Part shown: positions 1-8,225 of the stretch, in pieces
How positions within the stretch are numbered: the stretch's first letter is position 1
How the letters are laid out: each line of letters begins with the position of its first letter
Assembly (NCBI GenBank): GCA_020199905.1
Contig: JAIVJS010000082.1
Coordinates: forward strand, 30,761 to 94,760
Source of the DNA: Acidobacteriota bacterium
GTDB lineage: Bacteria; Acidobacteriota; Thermoanaerobaculia; UBA5066; Gp7-AA6
Direction of reading: 5' to 3'
DNA length: 64,000 nt
Program-made: the position numbers and the translations under genes
The notes under the pieces: generated by a model
Databases searched by the model: none
Seen by the model: only the letters and a program-made list of their open reading frames with translations
Told to the model about the DNA's origin: nothing

Positions 1-117
1 GGAGATGCGGTATGCCGGGCGACGAACGTCGTCTACCGGCTGGACACGGCCTCGGCGCAGCGATTTCTGGCGTACGTCAACGCGACTTTTGGAGTTGCCA
101 TACCGACTTCCTGCTGA
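1..117 (+). CDS. C-terminal end of an unidentified protein (5' end outside window)
   Basis: The first forward frame is open from the window edge to a TGA at 115-117 and encodes 38 residues ending FGVAIPTSC. The segment has a normal amino-acid mix (NVVYRLDTASAQRFLAYVN) and looks like the real end of a protein rather than a random frame. I do not recognise the family. About 116 bases separate it from the next start codon. Confidence 0.4.
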   Translation, partial: GDAVCRATNVVYRLDTASAQRFLAYVNATFGVAIPTSC

Positions 118-233
118 TCTCTCGAAGGCGGGGTGGGAGCCCGGGACCTATCGCGATGCCGGGACCCCGGGCGTACAACGGATAGGCGCGGCGCGCCGCG
201 CAGACCGACGCGATCCGCGTGCTAGCCTGCCGG

Positions 234-1193
234 ATGCTCTCCCTGACGGTCGAGGATTTCAGGCAGGCTCGGGCGCGGATCGCGCCGCACATCCACCACA
301 CGCCGCTGCTGACGTCGCGGCAGCTCTCCGAGCGGACGGGCTTCGACGTCCGCCTGAAGGCCGAGCTCTTCCAGCGGGTCGGGTCGTACAAGATCCGCGG
401 GCCGCTGAACAAGTTCGCGCTCTTGTCGGACGAACAGAAGAGGCGCGGCGTCGTCTGCTCGTCCGCGGGAAATCACGCCCAGGGCGTCGCGCTCGCCGCG
501 AAGATCCACGGCATCCGTGCGGTCGTCTGCATGGCCGAGAACGCGACGCCGGCCAAGATCGCCGCCACGAAGGGTTACGGCGCCGAGGTCGTGCTTCACG
601 GAACGATCTGGGATGAGGCCAACGAGAAGGCGAAGGAGATGGTTCGCACGGAGGGGCTCGTCTACGTCCATCCGTTCGACGACGCGGAGCTCATCGCAGG
701 CCAGGGGACGCTCGGCCTCGAGATCGTCATGGACTGGCCGGACGTCGAGGCGGTGGTCGTCCCGATCGGCGGCGGCGGGTTGATCTCCGGCGTCTCGATG
801 GCGATGAAGAGCCACAATCCGAAGGTGCGCGTGATCGGCGTCGAGTCCTCGGACGGTCCCGCGATGAAGGACAGCATCGAGGCCGGACACCTGACGACGA
901 TCGACTGCCGGACGATCATCGACGGCCTGCGCGTGCGCCGGGTCGGCGAGCTCAATTTCTCCGTCGTCCAGCGGTTCGTGGATGAGATCGTGGCGCTGCC
1001 CGACCGCGACATCTTCGACGCGATGATCTGGACCATGGAGCGCTGCAAGCTCGTGGTCGAAGGCGCCGCCGCCGCGCCCGTCGCGGCGCTTCTGAACGGC
1101 CTGGTGAAGCTGCCGGCCGGTTCCCGCGTCGCGGTGGTCCTTTCGGGCGGCAACCTCAATCTCGATCAGCTTCGCAACCTGAAATGGAATTGA
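234..1193 (+). CDS. threonine ammonia-lyase-like PLP enzyme (fold type II)
   Basis: This 319-residue enzyme belongs to the serine/threonine dehydratase family, which deaminates threonine or serine to 2-oxoacids in the cytoplasm using pyridoxal phosphate. The PLP lysine is K53 in GSYKIRG, the substrate loop SAGNH is at 77-81, and the glycine-rich phosphate-binding loop GGGGLISG is at 179-186. There is no C-terminal ACT domain, so it resembles the short catabolic or serine-racemase-like forms rather than feedback-inhibited IlvA. An in-frame ATG at 219 would add only MLACR; the second ATG at 234 gives the family-typical N-terminus. Related serine racemases or threo-3-hydroxyaspartate dehydratases cannot be excluded. 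Confidence 0.9.
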   Translation: MLSLTVEDFRQARARIAPHIHHTPLLTSRQLSERTGFDVRLKAELFQRVGSYKIRGPLNKFALLSDEQKRRGVVCSSAGNHAQGVALAAKIHGIRAVVCMAENATPAKIAATKGYGAEVVLHGTIWDEANEKAKEMVRTEGLVYVHPFDDAELIAGQGTLGLEIVMDWPDVEAVVVPIGGGGLISGVSMAMKSHNPKVRVIGVESSDGPAMKDSIEAGHLTTIDCRTIIDGLRVRRVGELNFSVVQRFVDEIVALPDRDIFDAMIWTMERCKLVVEGAAAAPVAALLNGLVKLPAGSRVAVVLSGGNLNLDQLRNLKWN

Positions 1194-1277
1194 TCCGCTC
1201 CGAACTTCAGAGGCCGTTCCCGGAAGATTCCGGCTGCATTCGTTCCTGCCGCTTCCGGCGCTCGCCGAGGAGAACCG

Positions 1278-1383
1278 ATGAAGATTCCGACCGTCTCCCT
1301 CGCGCTCTGTCTCGCCGCCGCCACCGCCGCGGGCCAGACCCGGACACCGACGCCCCTGCCATCCCCCCCGACGTCTCCCGAAG
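1278..1383 (+). other. signal-peptide-coding 5' end of the acetamidase gene, out of frame with the body
   Basis: ATG 1278 has a strong GAGGAG ribosome-binding site 5 bases upstream and encodes a clean signal peptide (MKIPTVSLALCLAAATAAGQ). This frame then runs into non-enzyme sequence. The acetamidase body begins in the +1 frame, where KNAYTGRIAAQGDELSG is readable from 1381. The change of frame lies near the C7 run at 1363-1369, which suggests a homopolymer indel. It may be a real mutation or a sequencing error. Confidence 0.7.
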
Positions 1384-1434
1384 AACGCCTACACCGGACG
1401 CATCGCAGCTCAGGGCGACGAGCTCTCCGGCAGC

Positions 1435-2457
1435 GTGGTCTTCCACGATCCCGACGACTGGGGCGAGTCGCCGCCTTCGACCTGGCGCGCGAAGCGCCTG
1501 CCCTCGGAGAAGGAGAGGCCGGCGGCGCCGCGAACGCTCGACTTCGCCCCCGTCGAGTTCCACCGCGCGTTCTCGGCCGCGACGGCGCCCGTGCTGCGGA
1601 TCTGGCCGGGCGATGTCGTGCGCACGAAGACCGTCGACGCTGGCGGCGTGGACGAACAGGCGAAGGGCCGCGTTTTGGGCGGCAACCCGCAGACCGGCCC
1701 CTTCTACGTCGAGGGCGCGATGCCCGGCGACGTGATCGCCGTGCACCTGCGGAAGCTGAGACTCAACCGGACGACCGCGATCAGCGACGACGGGCTGGTG
1801 GACCGCGCGATCACGTCCGGCTACGCGGCGGAACATCGCGACAACGATTTCAAGACCGTGATCTGGAACCTCGATCTCGAGAGGGGTCTCGCGTCGCCCG
1901 CGAAGCCGACCGAGCACTTGAAGAACCTCGCGGTCCCGGTCCGGCCGATGCTCGGGTGCGTCGGGGTCGCGCCGGGCTTCGGCGGCTCGGCGATCCGCAC
2001 CGGGGACTCGGGGCGGATCGGCGGCAACATGGACTTCAGCGAGATCCGCGAAGGCGCTACCGTGTACCTCGGCGTCGCGCAGCCCGGCGCCCTTCTGTAC
2101 GTCGGCGACGGCCACGCTCTCCAGGGCGACGGAGAGCTGAACGGCAACGCGCTCGAGACGTCGCTCGACGTCGAATTCTCCGTCGACGTCCTCCGCGAGA
2201 AGCGAATCGCCGGGCCTCGGGTCGAGAACGCGGAGCACCTCATGGCGATGGGGCTGTCGGGCTCGCTCGACGACGCCTTCCGCGAGGCGGGATCGGCCCT
2301 CGCTGAGTGGATCCAGCAGGACTACAAGCTCACCGGGAAGGAGACGGCGATCCTGCTGGGGGCCGTGGTCGAGTACCAGATCTCGGAAGTCGCGGACCGG
2401 AACGTTGGCGTCGTGGCGAAGGTGAAGAAGAAATACCTGCCGGCGGCGGGCCGGTAA
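1435..2457 (+). CDS. secreted acetamidase/formamidase family protein (frameshifted at the N-terminus)
   Basis: The 340 residues from GTG 1435 match the FmdA/AmdA family, which hydrolyses short amides such as formamide or acetamide to ammonia and the acid. Visible family signatures are GNPQTGP (83-89), EGAMPGD (93-99), GGNMD (197-200) and GDGHALQGDGE (225-235). The body is open upstream of 1435 as well, to about 1381. The natural start is almost certainly ATG 1278, with its ribosome site and signal peptide, but that start is in another frame, so the gene as given cannot make the exported protein without a frameshift. GTG 1435 is only the first in-frame start codon of the body. Confidence 0.8.
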   Translation: MVFHDPDDWGESPPSTWRAKRLPSEKERPAAPRTLDFAPVEFHRAFSAATAPVLRIWPGDVVRTKTVDAGGVDEQAKGRVLGGNPQTGPFYVEGAMPGDVIAVHLRKLRLNRTTAISDDGLVDRAITSGYAAEHRDNDFKTVIWNLDLERGLASPAKPTEHLKNLAVPVRPMLGCVGVAPGFGGSAIRTGDSGRIGGNMDFSEIREGATVYLGVAQPGALLYVGDGHALQGDGELNGNALETSLDVEFSVDVLREKRIAGPRVENAEHLMAMGLSGSLDDAFREAGSALAEWIQQDYKLTGKETAILLGAVVEYQISEVADRNVGVVAKVKKKYLPAAGR

Positions 2458-2509
2458 CGGTCCGGGGCCGAAGGGAGCGTCGTCTCAGAATCGCGGCGAG
2501 ACTCGTTTC

Positions 2510-2641
2510 GTCGTCGTGGGTCCACATGCGGATGACCTTGACCGTGTGGTCCTCATCGAGCACTTCGCAGACGAGCCGACGCTGAATGTTTATGCGCCTC
2601 GAACAGGCGCCGGCGAGGTCTCCGACCAGTTTCTCGAAACG
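2510..2641 (-). pseudogene. Txe/YoeB-family toxin remnant (C-terminal half)
   Basis: Read on the minus strand this stretch encodes FEKLVGDLAGACSRRINIQ followed by RRLVCEVLDEDHTVKVIRMW and THDD. This is very close to the conserved C-terminus of Txe/YoeB ribosome-dependent mRNA interferases (SRRIN..HRLVY.V, then K..RMWTHYE). The usual terminal tyrosine-glutamate is DD here, a conserved His before RLV is Arg, and the tyrosine after LV is Cys. The N-terminal half is not recognisable, and no antitoxin reading frame lies alongside. I read it as a dead addiction-module gene. Confidence 0.65.
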
Positions 2642-2820
2642 GCGGCGATCGCGTTTTTCCGCCGTATCCCGGGCCCTCATCCTCTCGGGGAGGCCACTCG
2701 TCCGCCCCGGGAACGGCGGCCCCCGGGAACGCCCGGAGGTTCGCAACCTCGCGCCCGGATCTTCGTACTCACCTCCATCCGGCGGGCTCTTCCGCCTCCC
2801 ACAGCACGATGGAGGACACG

Positions 2821-4341
2821 ATGCGCAGGAACTCACCTCTCATTCTTTCGATGGCATTCACCCTGGTGGCCGGCCTGCCCGCCGCCGGCTGCGCGAAGAA
2901 GGACACGGCCGCGGTCCCGGTGGCCGAGGTCGGCACCCCGGTCCCGGCGGGCGACGGAAAGATCCCGATCACGACCGCATCCGCCGACGCGAAGGCCGAG
3001 TTCCTGCAGGGGCGGGACCTCGCCGAGAAGCTCCAGGTCACCGACGCCTATCAGCACTACCAGAAGGCCGCTTCGCTCGATCCCCACTTCGCCTGGGCCG
3101 AGCTCAGCATTGCGGCTTCGGCCCCCACCGGCAAGGAATTCTTCGAGCACCTCAACAAGGCCGTCGCCCTCGCGGACAAGGCGTCCAACGGCGAGCGGCT
3201 GCTCATCCTGGCGGCGCAGTCGGGCGCCAACAATGATGCCGTCAAACAGAAGGAGCACCTCGAGGGACTCGTCGCGGCCTATCCAAACGACGAGCGGGCG
3301 CACTTCAACCTCGGCGGCTTCTACTTCGGCCAGCAGGACTACCCGAAAGCGATCGAGCACTACAGGAAGGCGACCGAGCTCGCGCCCGCCTATTCGACCG
3401 CCTTCAACATCCTGGGATACGCCTACCGGCAGAGCGGCGACTACGCGAACGCGGAGAAGGCGTTCCAGAAATACATCGAGCTCATTCCGAAGGACCCGAA
3501 CCCCTACGACTCTTACGCCGAGCTCCTGCTCAAGATGGGCCGCTACGACGAGTCGATCGCGCAGTACCGCAAGGCGCTCGCCATCGAGCCCAATTTCGTC
3601 AACGCGCACCAGGGAATCGCCATGGATCTCCTGTACTCGGGCAAGCCGGACCAGGCGGTGGCGGAGCTCGCGGAGCTGTCGAAGAAGGCGAGGAACGACG
3701 GAGAGAAGCGGACGGCGATGTTCGCGCGGACCATCGTTTATCTGGACGGCGGAAATCTCGCGAAGGCGGCCGCGGACGTCGATGCCCAGTACGCCCTCGG
3801 CAAGACGACGAACGATGTGCCGGCGATGGCGTTCGACCGCGGATTGAAGGGAAACATCCTCCTCGCCATGGGGAAGGCGGACGCGGCGAAGACGGAGTTT
3901 GACGAAGGCGTCAAGCTCGTCGAGGGATCGACCCTGTCCGCCGAGGTCAAGGAGAACGCGAAGCTCGCGCACCACTACAACCTCGCGCGCGTCGCGCTCG
4001 CGAAGAAGGATGTCGCCGGGGCGAAGAAAGAGGCGGAGGAGTTTCGCAAGGGCTCCGCGAGCTCGAAGAATCCGTTCCAGGTGAAGAACGTCCACGAGCT
4101 CGACGGCATCGTCGCGCTCGCCGAGAAGGACTACGACAAGGCGATCGCCGAGCTGGAGCAGGCCAACCAGCAGAATCCCCAGGATCTCTATCGCCTCTGC
4201 CAGGCCTGGCAGGGCAAGGGCGACCAGGCGAAGGGGGCGGACTTCTGCAGGCAGGCGGCGGAGTTCAACTCCCTGCCGAACCAGAACTACGCGTTCGTTC
4301 GGACGAAGGCAAAGGCGGGCGCGGGGAAAAAGGCCGTGTAG
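2821..4341 (+). CDS. TPR-repeat lipoprotein
   Basis: This 506-residue protein starts with a lipoprotein signal peptide (lipobox LPAAGC, about residues 18-23), so it should be anchored in a membrane facing the periplasm. The body is a superhelix of tetratricopeptide repeats, for example AHFNLGGFYFGQQDYPKAIE and AFNILGYAYRQSGDYANAEK, ending in a lysine/alanine-rich tail. ATG 2821 is preferred over ATG 2809 because GGAGG sits 5 bases upstream of it. The likely role is protein-protein scaffolding; there is no enzyme domain. It stands alone, with no partner gene on its strand. Confidence 0.85.
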   Translation: MRRNSPLILSMAFTLVAGLPAAGCAKKDTAAVPVAEVGTPVPAGDGKIPITTASADAKAEFLQGRDLAEKLQVTDAYQHYQKAASLDPHFAWAELSIAASAPTGKEFFEHLNKAVALADKASNGERLLILAAQSGANNDAVKQKEHLEGLVAAYPNDERAHFNLGGFYFGQQDYPKAIEHYRKATELAPAYSTAFNILGYAYRQSGDYANAEKAFQKYIELIPKDPNPYDSYAELLLKMGRYDESIAQYRKALAIEPNFVNAHQGIAMDLLYSGKPDQAVAELAELSKKARNDGEKRTAMFARTIVYLDGGNLAKAAADVDAQYALGKTTNDVPAMAFDRGLKGNILLAMGKADAAKTEFDEGVKLVEGSTLSAEVKENAKLAHHYNLARVALAKKDVAGAKKEAEEFRKGSASSKNPFQVKNVHELDGIVALAEKDYDKAIAELEQANQQNPQDLYRLCQAWQGKGDQAKGADFCRQAAEFNSLPNQNYAFVRTKAKAGAGKKAV

Positions 4342-4593
4342 GGCCGAAGGGGCGCTCTCTCCGCTCCCTTTCTCTTCCTGTCCCCGCCCCCCGGGGAGAG
4401 GGCCGGGTGACCTCGTTGCCCCGGGCGAGAGTCGAGAGGAGGCTCGGGAGATCGGCGCGCCTGTTCCTACTTCCGCGTCAGGATATATCGCTCGGCGGCA
4501 GCCACGGACAGGAGCGCGGATTGCCGACCGTGTCCCCGCCCCTTCTCTCCGGCGCGCGGGGAGAGGGGAGAGGGGCCGCACTCGCCTCGTCTC
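4342..4593. other. intergenic spacer with two GC-rich imperfect hairpins
   Basis: Between the convergent TPR and MATE genes lie two copies of a palindrome resembling CCCCTCTCC-loop-GGGGAGAGG, near 4381-4402 and 4537-4574. They belong to the hairpin family also found at 7548, 10944, 24566 and 45650. On the minus strand a short tail ending AAAERYILTRK-stop can be read near 4470-4510; it might be a gene remnant, but I cannot name it. Confidence 0.4.
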
Positions 4594-6045
4594 TCAGCTC
4601 GAAGGGCGCCCGATGTCGACCGCGATGTGGCGCCACTTGCCCTGGCGGAAACGCACGAAGCTCAGGATTGCGCGCGTCATGTGGCCGAGCACGATCGCCA
4701 GCCAGATGTCGGCCGGCTGAAGCGGGCGCATCGACTGAAGCACCGAGCAGAGGCCGATCGGAACCACGATCTGCGAAACGATCGAGATGTAAAGGGGGCT
4801 CTTCGTGTCGCCGCTGCCCTGCAGCCCGCCCGTGTAGCTCAAGGCGACGGTGATGAAGAGGCCGGAGACGCTCAGATATCTCAAGAGCTGCGTTCCGATC
4901 GAGGTGACGAGCGGCTCGGTCATTCCGAAGATCCCGAGAAGCAGGCTCGGGACCGCCAGAAAAAGGCCGCCGATCACCACCGCCACGCCGAGCCCGATGC
5001 GAGAGGCGACGGCCACGCCGCGGATCGCGCGGTCGGGCTTGCCGGCCCCGAGGTTCTGGCCCGCAATCGTCGCGGACGCTCCCATCAGGCCGACCGACGT
5101 CCACGTGATCAGGGAGAAGAGCTCGGTGTATCCGACGGCGAAGGCCGCCTGGGCCGCGGCGCTGTGCGCGAGCGATCCGATGAAGCGCAGAAGAAGGACG
5201 CCCGCGACGTTCATCGCAATGCCCTGAACGCCGCTCGGCAGCCCGAAACGGAAGAGCGAACGGATGATCGTGAAGTCGGGCCTGAGCGTCATGTCGCGCG
5301 GAAAATGGATCACCGAGCGCGGGGTAAACAGCCTCCATATACCCCAGGCGGCCACGAGCGTGCTGCTTGCGATGGTGCCGTACGCGGCCCCGACGGTTCC
5401 GAGGCGAGGGATCAGGAGGATGTTGAACAGGACGGTCAGCACGGTCATCGCAACCCCGAGCCGCAGCGGGGTCTTCGTGTCCCCGGCGGCCCGGAACGCG
5501 CCGCTCAGCATGTAGAAGAGCATCATCCCCACGATCCCGAGAAACATCGCGCGCAGGAACGGAAGCGCCTCGCGCTGCACTTCCGGCGCGGCGTGTATGA
5601 CGCCGAGCAGCGCGGGCGCCGCGAAGTAACCGACCGCGCCCATCACGGCGGAAAGGCCGATCGCGGTCAGGAACGCCTGGTACACGACCCGGTTCACCTT
5701 CTCGGGCTCGTCGGCTCCCGCGAACCGCGCGACCAGCACGGCCATCCCCGTGAACAGGGAGTTGATGAAGACGATCACGACGATGACGATCTGCCAGCTC
5801 ACCCCGATCGCCGCGTTGCCGGTGTATCCGACGTAATGGCCGACCATCGCGTGATCGACGATGCCTTGAAGGCCCGCGATGACGTTCTGCAGCATCGTCG
5901 GCCACGCGAGACGCCAGACCGCGGAGCCGATCGGGCCCTCGACGATGGAGCGGTCGAAGCGGCGGCCGAGCTTGGGGGTGGGTGCGCCGGGCGCGGGCGG
6001 GACCGCCGGACGAATCTCCTCCGCCGGCAGGGTGTTTTCCGTCAC
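4594..6045 (-). CDS. MATE family efflux transporter
   Basis: This 483-residue integral membrane protein has the twelve hydrophobic segments and two-fold internal repeat of MATE (multi-antimicrobial extrusion) exporters. It includes WRLAWPTMLQNVIAGLQGIV in the first helix and SGAFRAAGDTKTPLRLG before the fourth segment, echoed by TGGLQGSGDTKSPLY in the second half. The family expels cationic drugs or metabolites in exchange for Na+ or H+. The start is GTG 6045: the frame closes with a stop just upstream and no strong ribosome site is visible, so a start slightly downstream is possible. It is a single gene, convergent with the TPR lipoprotein. Confidence 0.9.
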   Translation of the reverse strand: MTENTLPAEEIRPAVPPAPGAPTPKLGRRFDRSIVEGPIGSAVWRLAWPTMLQNVIAGLQGIVDHAMVGHYVGYTGNAAIGVSWQIVIVVIVFINSLFTGMAVLVARFAGADEPEKVNRVVYQAFLTAIGLSAVMGAVGYFAAPALLGVIHAAPEVQREALPFLRAMFLGIVGMMLFYMLSGAFRAAGDTKTPLRLGVAMTVLTVLFNILLIPRLGTVGAAYGTIASSTLVAAWGIWRLFTPRSVIHFPRDMTLRPDFTIIRSLFRFGLPSGVQGIAMNVAGVLLLRFIGSLAHSAAAQAAFAVGYTELFSLITWTSVGLMGASATIAGQNLGAGKPDRAIRGVAVASRIGLGVAVVIGGLFLAVPSLLLGIFGMTEPLVTSIGTQLLRYLSVSGLFITVALSYTGGLQGSGDTKSPLYISIVSQIVVPIGLCSVLQSMRPLQPADIWLAIVLGHMTRAILSFVRFRQGKWRHIAVDIGRPSS

Positions 6046-6194
6046 CGGGGGCCGCCGCTCAGGATCATTTCAAGCTCCTACGGCCGCCAACGAGGATCGG
6101 TCCGGCGCCATTCCGGCAATCGGGCGGCAACGGATTCCCCCTCTCCCCCGCGCGCCGGTTTCTCGAAGCCTGATTCACGCAGCCCACCGAGGCC

Positions 6195-6583
6195 ATGGAC
6201 CCCCAGGGACCAGGGCGATTCGAGACCGACGCCTCTCAGCGGACTCTCGAAAAGCAATGGACCGACGCCGACGGTTCCTATGTGAGTGAGAAACGAGGAC
6301 TGATGGAATCGCAGGAGGTCGCCCTGCAGGAATGTCTGTTTCGCGAGGATCTGATCCGGCGCGGAGAAAAGGTCTACGCCGTCGGGCTGTTTTCGGAGCC
6401 TCGGGGCGGGATCGTTCCCACCACAACTGGGCGAAGGAGACCCGGATCATGAAGGGCGATGGAGACGCCGTCCTGCGGCAGCTCGGCCAGCGGATCCGGA
6501 GTTATTTCGTCGGATCGTTGCTCGCGGCGGCCGCGTCCGCGGCGTTGCTCTGGATGTTTCTCTCGCATGCGAATCGAGCCTGA
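6195..6583 (+). pseudogene. GIDE-domain-like membrane protein remnant (frameshifted, N-terminus missing)
   Basis: Two overlapping frames together read like the C-terminal half of a bacterial GIDE (E3-ligase-like) membrane protein. The first gives ECLFREDLIRRGEKVYAVGL then FSEPRGGIVP, to about 6425. The second continues with HHNWAKETRIMKGDGDAVLR, LGQRIRSYFVG and a terminal membrane helix (SLLAAAASAALLWMFL), ending at 6583. The pattern of charged 'G..VY..G' core, a GG..P loop, then a stored-value segment and a TM helix fits that family from memory. The N-terminal membrane anchor is not found. The frame change near 6415 and the missing start make it non-functional as written. Confidence 0.4.
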
Positions 6584-7029
6584 GCGCGCGTCCCCTCGCT
6601 CCCGGGCGCGTCGGGGATTCGATTCCGGTGCCATCTGCCATCTGCCTTCTCTCGCAGCGGCGCCGCGGGCGGAACGGCAGGAGGGGCGGAGGATGGGGTC
6701 CTGCGGCGCGCTATTTCAATCGCGCCTGCGCCGGTGACACTCCGCGTCCGGGCCGAAGGGGGGCGTGTCGCTGTGCACCAGCGCTCCCCCTCCGAATGTC
6801 GTGATAGGCGTCAGGTACGAGAGCGAGACCTGGGCGAGGACCGACTGTCCGTTGCCCCGCGGACGCGTCCGAGGAACCATCGTGTAGAGAGTGTCGGCCT
6901 GAGCGCCGCCGTTGGGCGAGTATGCGTAGAGTCAGGCGGTCTGAATGTGGTGAAGCATGCGGGCCCTCGCCCGTTGCCTGTTGGGATAATAATTACCGCT
7001 CAAAGCTCCGAGACAAAAGGAGGATGACG
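6584..7029. other. gene-poor spacer with one unassigned minus-strand reading frame
   Basis: No gene is convincing here. On the minus strand, 6717-6928 is open and reads LYAYSPNGGAQADTLYTMVP then LAQVSLSYLTPITTFGGGA, which looks protein-like but has no good start and no family I recognise. It could be a further decayed fragment. The last 20 bases hold the ribosome-binding site of the cupin gene. Confidence 0.25.
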
Positions 7030-7527
7030 ATGACGGGAAAGCACGTCCTTGTATTTGCCGGGTCGTTCGTTCTGGCGGGGGCCGTCCTGGCGCAGGCCTC
7101 GGGAGGGGAGAAGCCGAAGAGCGTTTCAAAGGGCGGCTCCGGGGGGGCCGTCGTCGTCCCGGACACCGACCAGAAGTGGACCGAGCTGAGCGCCGACTCT
7201 CCGGGCGTCCAGATCGCGGATCTCTGGGGCGACCACACGAAGGGCGCCTTCGGCGCGTTGATCAAGTTTCCGGCGGGATTCACCGCTCCGATGCACACGC
7301 ACACGAGCGACATGAAGCTCATCGTCGTGTCAGGCACTCTGATCCATGGACCGGAGGGAAAGCCCGAGACGCGGATGGGACCCGGCTCCTACCTCAAGCA
7401 GCCCGGCCGCACCTACCGGCACACGACGGTCTGCGACAAGGCGTCGGAGTGCGAGATCTTCGTCGAAAGCACGGGCAAGTTCGACCTCAAGCTCGTGGAC
7501 GCGGCGAAGGCCCCCGCGAAGAAGTAG
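7030..7527 (+). CDS. secreted cupin-domain protein (DUF4437-like)
   Basis: This 165-residue protein has an N-terminal signal peptide (HVLVFAGSFVLAGAVLAQA) followed by a single cupin beta-barrel. The metal-binding pattern is visible: MHTHTSDM with H89 and H91, the glycine turn GTLIHG, and a later H131 in TYRHTT. It resembles ChrR/DUF4437 cupins that bind a divalent metal; the substrate is unknown. ATG 7030 is preferred because AAGGAGG lies 6 bases upstream, whereas the in-frame ATG 7024 touches that site directly. A G/C-rich hairpin follows at 7548. Confidence 0.8.
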   Translation: MTGKHVLVFAGSFVLAGAVLAQASGGEKPKSVSKGGSGGAVVVPDTDQKWTELSADSPGVQIADLWGDHTKGAFGALIKFPAGFTAPMHTHTSDMKLIVVSGTLIHGPEGKPETRMGPGSYLKQPGRTYRHTTVCDKASECEIFVESTGKFDLKLVDAAKAPAKK

Positions 7528-7547
7528 AGAGGAACCCGGCTCGACGA

Positions 7548-7576
7548 CCCTCTCCCCCGTGGGCTGGGGGGGAGGG
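7548..7576. repeat. CCCTCTCCCC-type hairpin after the cupin gene
   Basis: Arms at 7548-7558 and 7566-7576 pair with one mismatch around a 7-base loop. The hairpin lies 20 bases after the cupin stop, between convergent genes, so it could end transcription on both strands. There is no T-tract. It is one of a dispersed family in this window. Confidence 0.5.
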
Positions 7577-7609
7577 CTCGTCCCCGCAGAGCGCGCCTCG
7601 TTCCGGGGC

Positions 7610-7969
7610 CTACTCCCCTTTCGCGGCTTTCTCGGGCTCCAAATGAAACTTGTGCAGAAAGCGATGGATGACGGGCGCGAGAACCAGGCCGACGACCGAG
7701 ATGAGGGTGAGCCCGCTGTAGAGGGCATAGAGGCCGGCGAAGATCTTCGCGCCCGTGCTTTTCAATTCACCGACGGGCCCCATGCCCGAAAGGATCATCG
7801 CGGCGTTCAAGAACGAGTCGGGCCAGGTCTGTCCCGCGATGTATCGGTAGCCGAGCATGCCGCCGGCGAGCGACGCGAGGATCAGGCCGAGGCCGAGGGC
7901 GGCGGCGGCCGCGAGGCGCGCCCGGAACGCCGACCAGGGGAGAAGCCCCATCGAGTGATGTTCGAACAT
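7610..7969 (-). CDS. small two- or three-helix membrane protein of unknown function
   Basis: The 119-residue protein starts at ATG 7969 (MFEHHSMGLLPW). It has hydrophobic segments near residues 14-40 (AAAAALGLGLILASLAGGML) and 75-102 (GLYALYSGLTLISVVGLVLA). Between them is a loop with SGMGPVGELKSTGAKIFAG, and the end HRFLHKFHLE is strongly basic. The loop between the helices superficially resembles pore-loop regions of small two-TM channels, but no selectivity signature is present, so I leave it unassigned. The frame extends upstream to 8227, but that part is basic and unlikely to be translated. Confidence 0.6.
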   Translation of the reverse strand: MFEHHSMGLLPWSAFRARLAAAAALGLGLILASLAGGMLGYRYIAGQTWPDSFLNAAMILSGMGPVGELKSTGAKIFAGLYALYSGLTLISVVGLVLAPVIHRFLHKFHLEPEKAAKGE

Positions 7970-8225
7970 TCGTCGCGCCTCCGCGTGAGGAAATCCGATA
8001 CGTGGGGTCAGTCTAGACCTCCTCTGCTTCAGCCGGGCCGGCGCCCCAGAATCCTGCTTCCCGGAGGCGTTCGACCGCGGGCGGGATGCGAAGTCGTTCC
8101 GCCCGTACGAGAAAGGTAGCCGCGCAACATTGACAAGAACGCGCACGCGGCGTATGAAGCGCGCATCGTCGAGGCCCATCCCGCGGGGCCTTTTTGAAGC
8201 GCCTCGAATGGCTGAGGAGACTGTC

